The notes under the pieces are model-generated. The model had not been told where the DNA came from, searched no databases, and saw nothing but the letters and a program-made list of their open reading frames with translations. Source: Deltaproteobacteria bacterium (GTDB taxonomy: Bacteria; Desulfobacterota; Desulfobacteria; Desulfobacterales; Desulfosarcinaceae). Taken from it: a stretch of 64,000 nt of DNA. Positions 35,574 to 43,900 of this stretch are shown here, piece by piece (position 1 is the stretch's first letter; each line of letters starts with the position of its first letter). The stretch is from the NCBI GenBank assembly GCA_021824175.1, contig JAKALP010000012.1:108185-172184 (forward strand), given 5' to 3'. A program made the position numbers and the translations under genes.

Positions 35574-37973
35574 ATGACCTTGATCCGACCCTCACAAAGA
35601 AGCATTGCGCGCCTGGGACGAAGAGCACTTTACTTCGGCGCAGTATTGCTGGTGGTACTGGGGGTTTCCGCGGCGCGGGCGGACTGGGTTCTTAACGGCA
35701 ACGCCTCGCTCTCGGGCGGCATGGTGACCATCACGCCGGCAGCCACCAATCAGGTGGGCTCGGCCTGGCTCAACAGCCGCATGGATCTGGCTTATGACTT
35801 TGACATCACCTTGCAAGTCTACCTCGGCACCAACGATAGCACCGGCGCCGATGGTATGTCTGTTGTCTTTCAAAACGACTCCAGGGGTACGGCCGCGATG
35901 GGCGATACGGCCGGCGGCGGCGAGTGGGTCGGCATGCACACCATCCGGCCGGCTCTTGCGGTGGAGATCGACACTTACCAAAACAGCCAGTGGAACGACC
36001 CGGCCGCCGACCATATCGCCATCAATGAATTCATAAATGCGGCTTCCGGTCCCAATCATGCCGGCGCCGCGCCTGTATCGTTGGGCAACATCGAAGACAG
36101 CGCCAACCACTTGCTGCGCCTCGTCTGGAGCAGCGCCACGCGCACATTGACTGTTTACTTCGATGGCGTCCTGCGAATCACCTACAATCGCGACTTCATC
36201 ACCAATGTCTTCGGCGGCAACACCCAGCTCTGGTTCGGGGTGGTGGGTTCCACCGGTGGGTCCTACAATCTGCAACGGTTTCAACCGCTCATCACCAACA
36301 CCAACTTGAGCGCGGCAAAATCGGTCAACCCTTCGTCCGTGAATCCAGGCGAAGCAGTCGCGTATACCGTGACGATTCAAAACAGCGGCGGTATTCCGGC
36401 GGCCGTAACCCAAATCACAGACACGCTGCCCGCGGGCTTCGCTTATACACCCGGTACCAGCAGCGGTGTGACCAGCGCCAACCCGGCCGTCAGCGGCCAG
36501 ACCCTGACCTGGTCGGGCAATTGGGTCATTCCCCCGGCCCAGACTCGCACCTTGACCTTTTACGTCCAGAGTACTTCTTCGCCAGGAGTTTATTATAACA
36601 GCGCCGTGGTGAACGGGTCCGACTTCGCGGCATTGAGCATTGGCCCCATCGCGCCGGTGCTGGTCAACGGAACGCCACCGCCGGCCCAGGGCAGTAAACC
36701 GCTTTATCTCTACTCCAATCCCTCCAATCTGCTATCTCGCACTCCCCCGGCCAGCAGTCAGCCATCCGTGAATATCAACGGTGGCAATGCCAGCGCCACC
36801 TGGATACTCTCCTCAGCATTGAGGGAGGCCGTTGTTATTAATGGCAGCTCCGGTCGCATCCCGCTGGAGATCTTTTTGCAGCGCTCTTCCAATACCAATC
36901 GAGCGATGACGGTGGCCCTCTACTCCGCCAGTCTTGGGCTGATCGGCACTACGGGTGTTCAAAGCTATAACGGTCTGCCAATTGCTCCGGCCGCGCCCGT
37001 GCTTTACACCATCAATATCCCCATCAGCGGTGACATCACTTTGCCGACGGGCGATACTCTTTCACTGACCATCACCAACAACAGCTCCAACGGCCGAACT
37101 ATCACGGTATTTCCGGTCTACGGAAGTACTTATTCGCGTCTGGTGCTGGATGCCAGAAGCGTCATCCATGTAGACAGCGTGGCATTTTACAGCGCGAGGT
37201 ATATCGACGGCGGCAACATTATTACTTCGGCCCGGCCCGGCCAGACCGTATACGTCCGGGCCGTGGTAGGTGACCCCTTCGGCAGCTTTGATATCAGCGG
37301 CGCCAGCCTGCAAGTCATCAATCCTCTCAATCAGGTGGTCATCAACAACGCCATGAACCAGGTCTACGATTCGGGCATGGCCCTGAGAATCTATGAGTAC
37401 TCTTTCGAAGTCACCTCCGAAGGCACTTGGACCGCCCAGGTGACGGCCGAAGAGGGCACCGAGGGTCTGGTGCGCCACTCGGGAGTGGCGACTTTGCTGG
37501 CGGCTTCGCCCAATCTACTACTCATTAAATCGGTCATCACCCTGTCTGATCCCGTTCATGGAACGACCAATCCCAAGGCCATTCCGGGTGCGGTCATGAC
37601 GTACACGATTACGGCCAGCAACCAGGGCAGCGGCCCCGTGGATAATAACTCCACGGTGGTCATCGATGCCATGGCGCCCCACACCGCCTTGTACGTGGGC
37701 GATCTGGGGCAGCCTTCCGGACCGGTTGTCTTTGTAAACGGTTCCACGTCCAGTGGCCTGAGCTACGCCTTTTCCAGCTTGAACAATACTACCGATGATT
37801 TGTCATTTTCCAATAACAATGGAGCGACTTTTGATTATACGCCCGTGCCGGATGCCTTGGGCTTCGACCCCCAGGTGACCGATCTGCGGGTCAATCCCAA
37901 GGGCGTCTTCAATGGCATGTCCGGCGGCAATGCGCCCTCGTTCACCCTGCGATTCAGGGTGAGGGTGGAGTAG
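35574..37973 (+). CDS. Secreted L-type lectin plus DUF11-repeat protein
   Basis: About 799 residues with an N-terminal signal (LYFGAVLLVVLGVSAARA). A legume-lectin-like domain covers about residues 40-245 (NDSTGADGMSVVFQ, ALAVEIDTYQN, SATRTLTVYFDG), followed by a DUF11 domain (AAKSVNPSSVNPGEAVAYTV). The middle region shows beta-sandwich character. A final DUF11-like domain (LIKSVITLSDPVHG) ends FTLRFRVRVE. Expected on the cell surface, binding glycans. It is first of five consecutive genes that share DUF11-type domains. ATG at 35574 follows CCAGGA; an earlier start at 35529 is possible. Confidence 0.85.
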   Translation: MTLIRPSQRSIARLGRRALYFGAVLLVVLGVSAARADWVLNGNASLSGGMVTITPAATNQVGSAWLNSRMDLAYDFDITLQVYLGTNDSTGADGMSVVFQNDSRGTAAMGDTAGGGEWVGMHTIRPALAVEIDTYQNSQWNDPAADHIAINEFINAASGPNHAGAAPVSLGNIEDSANHLLRLVWSSATRTLTVYFDGVLRITYNRDFITNVFGGNTQLWFGVVGSTGGSYNLQRFQPLITNTNLSAAKSVNPSSVNPGEAVAYTVTIQNSGGIPAAVTQITDTLPAGFAYTPGTSSGVTSANPAVSGQTLTWSGNWVIPPAQTRTLTFYVQSTSSPGVYYNSAVVNGSDFAALSIGPIAPVLVNGTPPPAQGSKPLYLYSNPSNLLSRTPPASSQPSVNINGGNASATWILSSALREAVVINGSSGRIPLEIFLQRSSNTNRAMTVALYSASLGLIGTTGVQSYNGLPIAPAAPVLYTINIPISGDITLPTGDTLSLTITNNSSNGRTITVFPVYGSTYSRLVLDARSVIHVDSVAFYSARYIDGGNIITSARPGQTVYVRAVVGDPFGSFDISGASLQVINPLNQVVINNAMNQVYDSGMALRIYEYSFEVTSEGTWTAQVTAEEGTEGLVRHSGVATLLAASPNLLLIKSVITLSDPVHGTTNPKAIPGAVMTYTITASNQGSGPVDNNSTVVIDAMAPHTALYVGDLGQPSGPVVFVNGSTSSGLSYAFSSLNNTTDDLSFSNNNGATFDYTPVPDALGFDPQVTDLRVNPKGVFNGMSGGNAPSFTLRFRVRVE

Positions 37974-38004
37974 GGGGAAGGTAGAAGGTGGAAAGGAATG
38001 CAAT

Positions 38005-38103
38005 CAACTTATCGTTCTCGTACTCGTACTCAGCGAAGCGGTACTCGTACTCGGAAATTCGAGTACGAGTACGCGTACGAGTACGAGTACGAATAATAAG
38101 TTG
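38005..38103. repeat. TCGTAC hexamer hairpin element, copy 4
   Basis: The longest copy: CAACTTATCG then TCGTAC-type units, a centre TCGGAAATTCGAG, then the complementary GTACGA units and ATAAGTTG. The copy-specific outer arms CAACTTAT and ATAAGTTG pair. It lies within the DUF11 gene cluster. Confidence 0.8.
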
Positions 38104-38216
38104 AAGGTAAGGAAGACGACACTCTGAAATAGCTTAATGCTAATGAAATAATGCGCCCCGCTCCGCGTCCCCCGCCGCGGAGTGGAATCAGCGCAAAGAG
38201 AAGTAAAGGAAGTAAA

Positions 38217-39266
38217 GTGTTCAGGCTAAAGGAAGATCAAGCGATTTCTCCGCTCGTGCTCGCCATTGGGTTGGTGATGCTGGTGGCGTGCCTGGCGGCC
38301 CTGGCCTGCGGTCAGGCCTGGGCCCTGGGCACGCCCGCCGGTACCGTCATCACCAATACGGCGCAAGCGAGTTATACCCTGGGCAGTGATCCCACGCTGC
38401 ACACGGTTTCCGCCTCCCACAACTTCAGGGTGCTGGAAGTCATTGATGCCGTGGTGGTTTGGCGCGACAGTGCCAATGTGTCCGTCAACTCTCCCCAGAC
38501 CGGCGCACCCCTCACCTTTTTGCTGACCAACACTGGCAATGGCCCGGAACGTTACACGCTGGCATTTGACGACGCCGTGGCCGGCGATCAGTTCGACCCC
38601 GCGACGCAGCAGATCTGGCTGGAGAGCAACGGGGTGGCGGGTTTGCAAACCACTGGCGCTGTGCCTGATACTCTTTATCAACCGGGCGTGAACGACCCTG
38701 CCCTGGCCTCGGATGGCGCCGCGACCATTTACTTGTTCAGCAATATCCCGGCCGGACAAAACAACGGCAGCATCGGCCAGGCGCGCGCAATCGCGCGATC
38801 CGCCACCTCGGGCGCGGCCGGGGCGACGCCAGGCACTGTTTTGGCGGGTGCAGGGCAGGGGGGCGTGGATGCCATTGTCGGCCATACGGGAGCGGCCGGT
38901 CAAGCGACCGGTGCCTACCTCATTGCTTCCACTTCCGTGCAAGTGGTGAAAACCATTCAACGCATTTTAGACCCCAGCGGCGGCAATCAGCCGTATCCCG
39001 GCGCGCGGGTGACCTATCGCTTGTCGGTGTCTGTGTCCGGCAGCGGCACGGCCACGGGGTTGGTGATTACCGATCCAATCCCGGCCAACACGACTTACGC
39101 GGCCGGCACTATTCTTCTGGACAGCGTACCTCAAACCGATGCCGCCGATGGCCCGGCGGATCGCAGCGACTTCAATGTCACCAACGCCAATGCGGTGACC
39201 GTGAATATTGGAGACATGGCGGCCCCGGCCGGCCATACCATCGAATTTACAACCATCATCAACTAG
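38217..39266 (+). CDS. Secreted DUF11-domain protein
   Basis: A 349-residue exported protein: a hydrophobic signal (VLAIGLVMLVACLAALACG, cleavage after AWA) followed by a domain beginning GTPAGTVITNTAQASYTLG. This start is shared by three proteins of the cluster. Then comes a DUF11-like domain (YPGARVTYRLSVSVSGSG). GTG at 38217 is chosen because AAAGGAAG precedes it; an ATG 66 bp upstream has no RBS. It is probably assembled on the cell surface with its neighbours. Confidence 0.8.
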   Translation: MFRLKEDQAISPLVLAIGLVMLVACLAALACGQAWALGTPAGTVITNTAQASYTLGSDPTLHTVSASHNFRVLEVIDAVVVWRDSANVSVNSPQTGAPLTFLLTNTGNGPERYTLAFDDAVAGDQFDPATQQIWLESNGVAGLQTTGAVPDTLYQPGVNDPALASDGAATIYLFSNIPAGQNNGSIGQARAIARSATSGAAGATPGTVLAGAGQGGVDAIVGHTGAAGQATGAYLIASTSVQVVKTIQRILDPSGGNQPYPGARVTYRLSVSVSGSGTATGLVITDPIPANTTYAAGTILLDSVPQTDAADGPADRSDFNVTNANAVTVNIGDMAAPAGHTIEFTTIIN

Positions 39267-39281
39267 CAAAAGGAGAGAACC

Positions 39282-39776
39282 ATGAACGCACCAAAAGTCA
39301 GCATCCTCGCAACGGCTTTACTACTGATCACGCTCACGGCCGGATGGGCCTTGGCCGATGGCCAGGTACAGTTACGAAGCGTGGCTGAAGTGGAGACCAG
39401 TTCCACCAACACCGAGGGGCAGAAAGTGGTCCAACGGGTCCCGGCCGCCAAAGTACTGCCCGGACAGGAAGTACTCTTTACGACCTATTATGAGAACACC
39501 AGCGCCAAAGCCGCTGAAAACGCGGTGATCACCAATCCCATTCCCGAGCACATGCTCTACAAGGCGGACTCGGCCAGCGGGGCGGGCACCCGGATCACCT
39601 TTTCGGTAGACGGCGGTAAAACCTATAACACCCCCGCCAAGCTCATGATCAAGGATGCGGCCGGAAGAGAATTTCCGGTCCGCCCCAAGGATTACACCCA
39701 CATCCGCTGGACGTTCGAACATCCCCTGCCGCCCGGCGCCAAGGGTGAAGTGAGCTTTCGGGCCATTTTAAAGTAG
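39282..39776 (+). CDS. Small secreted DUF11-type protein
   Basis: A 164-residue protein with signal peptide (residues 1-25, cleavage near ALA) and a single DUF11-like beta-sandwich: PGQEVLFTTYYENTSAKAAE and AVITNPIPEHMLYKAD. The RBS AAAGGAGAG precedes the ATG. It lies 15 bp after the previous gene. It resembles pilus- or sheath-like repeat modules; the exact role is unknown. Confidence 0.8.
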   Translation: MNAPKVSILATALLLITLTAGWALADGQVQLRSVAEVETSSTNTEGQKVVQRVPAAKVLPGQEVLFTTYYENTSAKAAENAVITNPIPEHMLYKADSASGAGTRITFSVDGGKTYNTPAKLMIKDAAGREFPVRPKDYTHIRWTFEHPLPPGAKGEVSFRAILK

Positions 39777-39825
39777 TAGTTGAGCGCTTATTCCAACGGT
39801 ACGTTAACGGTTAAAGGAGGTCAAC

Positions 39826-40938
39826 ATGAAGAGACAGTTGAAGAGAACCACATCATTGGGATTACTTCTATTGGCAATGGCCGCGGCGTTTTGCTTCTTG
39901 TGCCAGTCTGCTCTGGCAGCGCCCACGGACACCGGCGCCGGCACGGCCATCACCAACCAGGCCACCATCAATTACCAGGTGGGCGGCATCAGCCAGACGC
40001 CCGTGCTCTCCGACAATGACAACAATCCGGCCAACGGTGTCAATCCCACCACCTTCGTGGTGGATCAAAAGGTGCGTGTAGTGGTGACCGCCGGCGCCAA
40101 TGCCACGGTCACGCCGGGCGCGGTGGGGTATCTGACCTTCTCCGTGCTCAATGACGGCAACTCCGCGGCTCCCGGTCTGGCCATCCGGCTGGCCCCCCAG
40201 GCCGGCGCCAACGGCACCGAGGACCAATTCGATATGACCGGAGTCGCCGTTTACTATGACGACAATGGCAACGGCACCTATGACGGCACCGAGCCGGGCG
40301 GCGCCAACTATGTGCTGACGCTGCCGCGGGACACGGCCGCCACGATTTTCGTGGTGGCCACCACGCCCTTGAGCACGGCCGATAGTCAAACCGCCTTGTA
40401 CCATCTGATCGCCACAGCCTGGAATACCGGCGCCGGCGCGCCCTTGGTAGAGGATAGCGACGGCGATGACCCGGCGCTGTCGGAAGTGGTTTTTGCCGAC
40501 GCCGCGGGCACGGTCCCGGCTCCGGCCGGACCGGATGTGGCCTTTGACGGCCGCCATTCCGCCAGCCGCCTGTTCACAGCGGCCGCCGCCACGCTGTCCG
40601 TACAGAAAAACTCCAGCGTGATCTCCGATCCTTTCGGCAGCACCTATCGGGTCCCTGGCGCCCGCGTGCGCTACAGCGTCGGTCTTGCCAACAGCAGCGC
40701 CGCCACCGCGGCCAATACGGTAGTACTCACCGATGCCATTCCGACCAACACCCATTTTGTGGTGGGCTCCGTAGCCGGCGGAACGCTCTCCGAATACTCC
40801 AATGACAACGGCGCCACCTGGACCTATGTGCCTTCGGGCAGTCCCACGGACCCGGCGGTGACCAATCTTCGCGTGACCGTGGGCAATATCGCCGCGGGCG
40901 GCAATGCCCAGGTCACCTTTGATGTCATGATCCAGTAG
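39826..40938 (+). CDS. Secreted DUF11-domain protein
   Basis: A 370-residue protein with a signal peptide (ending SALA), then TDTGAGTAITNQATINYQVG, homologous to the start of the 38217 gene product. The C-terminal DUF11 domain holds PGARVRYSVGLANSSAATAA. Acidic loops such as YYDDNGNGTYDG look like Ca2+-binding turns. AAAGGAGG precedes the ATG. It is directly upstream of the giant outer-membrane gene. Confidence 0.83.
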   Translation: MKRQLKRTTSLGLLLLAMAAAFCFLCQSALAAPTDTGAGTAITNQATINYQVGGISQTPVLSDNDNNPANGVNPTTFVVDQKVRVVVTAGANATVTPGAVGYLTFSVLNDGNSAAPGLAIRLAPQAGANGTEDQFDMTGVAVYYDDNGNGTYDGTEPGGANYVLTLPRDTAATIFVVATTPLSTADSQTALYHLIATAWNTGAGAPLVEDSDGDDPALSEVVFADAAGTVPAPAGPDVAFDGRHSASRLFTAAAATLSVQKNSSVISDPFGSTYRVPGARVRYSVGLANSSAATAANTVVLTDAIPTNTHFVVGSVAGGTLSEYSNDNGATWTYVPSGSPTDPAVTNLRVTVGNIAAGGNAQVTFDVMIQ

Positions 40939-40957
40939 CCAGCAGGGGCAGGCGACC

Positions 40958-43900
40958 GTGAGAAGAACAGCGCTTCGCATAGAATCGACCACCGCGGCGG
41001 CGTCGTTGCAACGCCGCACGGCCGGGATGTTGATCGAGTGGGCGCTGCTTTTTGTCTTCTGCATCTATCGCCTTGCCAGATATGCACGCCGGCACTTTTG
41101 GCCGGCGTGCATTTTACTTTCGGTAGTACTTTTTGGTATTCCAATTTCGGCCCAGGCCGTGCCGCCGGGAACCGTGATCAGCAATACGGCCCGGGCCTCG
41201 TTCCAGATTCAGGGCACGCCCATCACGGCGGCCTCCAATACAGTGGCTCTCACCACCACCTGGAAAAGAACGCCGTCCCACATCGAATTGCTCCAGTACG
41301 CGCCGGCCGTGGGTAACGCCGAAAGCATTCAGCTGCCGGCGACCCAATACAGCCCGGACGGCACCACTGGCAGTACTACTCAGTCCATCGCGGCCGTTCA
41401 TCCGGCCGGCAGCACTATCGCCATTGATCTGAGCAGCCCCGTGCCGCTATCGGCCGCGGCCCTCTATCACCAGGGCGAGCCCATCTTCTTCCGGGTGATC
41501 GATCCGGACCAGAACATCGATCCCCAGCGCGCCGAAACCATCTGGGTGCTGCTGACTTCTTCGGAAACCCATGATACCGAATTGCTGCTGCTCACCGAAA
41601 CCGGGCCCGACACCGGCATCTTCATCGGCTATCTGCAATCTTCGGGTCTGGGACCAGCCCAGACTTACAATGGGCTGCTGGATGTCACCGAAGGCGGCCA
41701 CATCAGCGCCCAGTATACGGATGTGGCCGACCCCTCCGATTCGGTCAATCTCTCCGTGCTGGTCGATCCTTATGGCCTGGTGTTTGACAGCGCCACGGGC
41801 CAAGCCGTGGATCAGGCCGGCCTGACCCTGATCAATGTGGCCACCGGCCAGCCCGCCGTGATCTATGGCGACGACGGGGTCAGCACATTCCCAGCCACGA
41901 TTACTTCCGGCGGCACCTTTACGGACAGCAGCGGCAAAGTCTATGCGTTTCCCAGGGGCGCCTTCCGGTTCCCCTTCGTGGCGCCGGGCCAATACCGGCT
42001 GGCGGTTACACCGCCCGGCGGCTACGCGGCGCCTTCCACCGTGTCTACTTCTCAGTTGCAGACCTTGCCCGGCGCGCCCTTTGCCATTGCCGAGCCGGGC
42101 TCGCGGGGCGAACCGTTTATCCTCAATCCCGGTCCGGCCCTGCGCATCGATATTCCCATGGACCCCACCACCAACGGCCTGTGGGTGCGCAAGCTGGCCA
42201 ACGTGGAGATCGCGGCGGTGGGCGATTTCATCCAGTACACGGTGAGCATTCAAAATAGTTCCACCTTGGCCGCCGAAGGGGTGACCCTCAACGACCGGCT
42301 CCCCCTGGGATTCCGCTACCGCGCTGGCTCGGCGCGCTTGGACGGCCAGCCCACGAGCGACCCCGTTATCTTTTCCGACGGCCGGAGTTTGGCATTTGCC
42401 GCGGGCCGCTTGGCGGCCGGAAGTACGATACAGATTCGCTACGTGGCTGAAGTCGGCGCCGGCACCAAACCCGGCAAGGCCCTCAACCGCGCCCAGGCCG
42501 TCAGCGCCAATGGCTTGAGCTCCAATACGGCCGCGGCCCTGGTGCGGATCAAAGAAGAACTCTTCCGAAGTAAAAGCTTTATCGCCGGCCGCGTGATCGC
42601 CGACAATTGCGCCGATGAGCCAAAGGAAGCAGACGGCGTGGCCGGGGTTCGGATCTACCTGGAAAACGGCACCTACGTGGTTACTGACTCAGAGGGCAAG
42701 TACCATTTTGAAGGCGTCAAACCCGGCACCCATGTGGTCCAGCTCGATCTCGCCAGCCTGCCCCTGGCCTACGAAATGGCCGACTGTGACGCCAATTCCC
42801 GCATGGCCGGCACTCCCTATTCCCACTTCGTGGATCTGCAGGGCGGCACCCTGTGGCGCGAGGATTTTCATGTTAAATCCAAACCCGCGCCCACGGGTGA
42901 GGCTGGTCTGAAGATCGCCTGCGATCTCCAGGATAAGCGCGCCGCCTATCAGGCAGGCATTGATGTGCGCCAGGTGGCTTTGGATAATGTGCGCCTGACC
43001 GTGGTGCTGCCCGAGGGCAGCCAATACAGCGCCGGCACCAGCCGACTGGGCGGCCAGTCCATCGGCGATCCCGAGGGGGGCACGGGCGTGCTGGTCTACC
43101 GTTTGGGCGCCATCCAGGCCGGGCAGCGTCAGGAACTGGCCTTTGAGGTGGATTTGAACGGGGCCTTGAAACCCGGTCGTCTGCACACCAAGGCCATGTT
43201 GAGCTTTGATACGCCCAGCGCCCGGAATCAGCGCAGCGAAGCCATTGACACCATCCTCGATCTGGTCGAGCGCAAGGTGCGCGAGACCCAGCCCACCATC
43301 GTGGTGCGGCCGCTCTTTGAGACGTACAGCGACCGGCTCTTGCCGGCCGGCAAAGAGCTGCTGGATAACCTGGCCGAGCGGCTGCAATCCCTGGAAATCG
43401 AGCAGGCCACCGTCGTGGGCCATACGGACAACCTGCCGGTGCGGACTCTCTCCCATGGCGTATTCCCCGATAACCAGACCTTGTCCGAAGCCCGGGCCCG
43501 GCGAGTCTCCGAATATCTGGCCGCCAAACTTAATTTGCAGTCCCGGCCCTGGAGCGTCAGCGGCAAAGGCGACAGCCAACCGCTGCGGTCCAATGATACC
43601 GAAGAGGGCCGGGCCTATAACCGGCGGGTGGAAGTGACGGTCCTGACGGTCAAAGTCAAGGTGGCGCAGGATATCGCCGCCGTGAAATGCGAAGATCAAA
43701 ATACGACCGCCACCCAGGGCGCCAAGATCAGCCCGCCGTCCCATGAGGCCCCGGTGGTGGAGGAGAAGCCGCCGATCCAGGATTTCAGCCACATCCAACC
43801 TGAAGCGCTGTCTCCCGGCTTTGGCTGGCTCATGCCCGAAGCGGATTTCAATCCCGCCATCCCCAGCCTGAAAGTGGCCATCCAGCATGCGGCCGCTGAA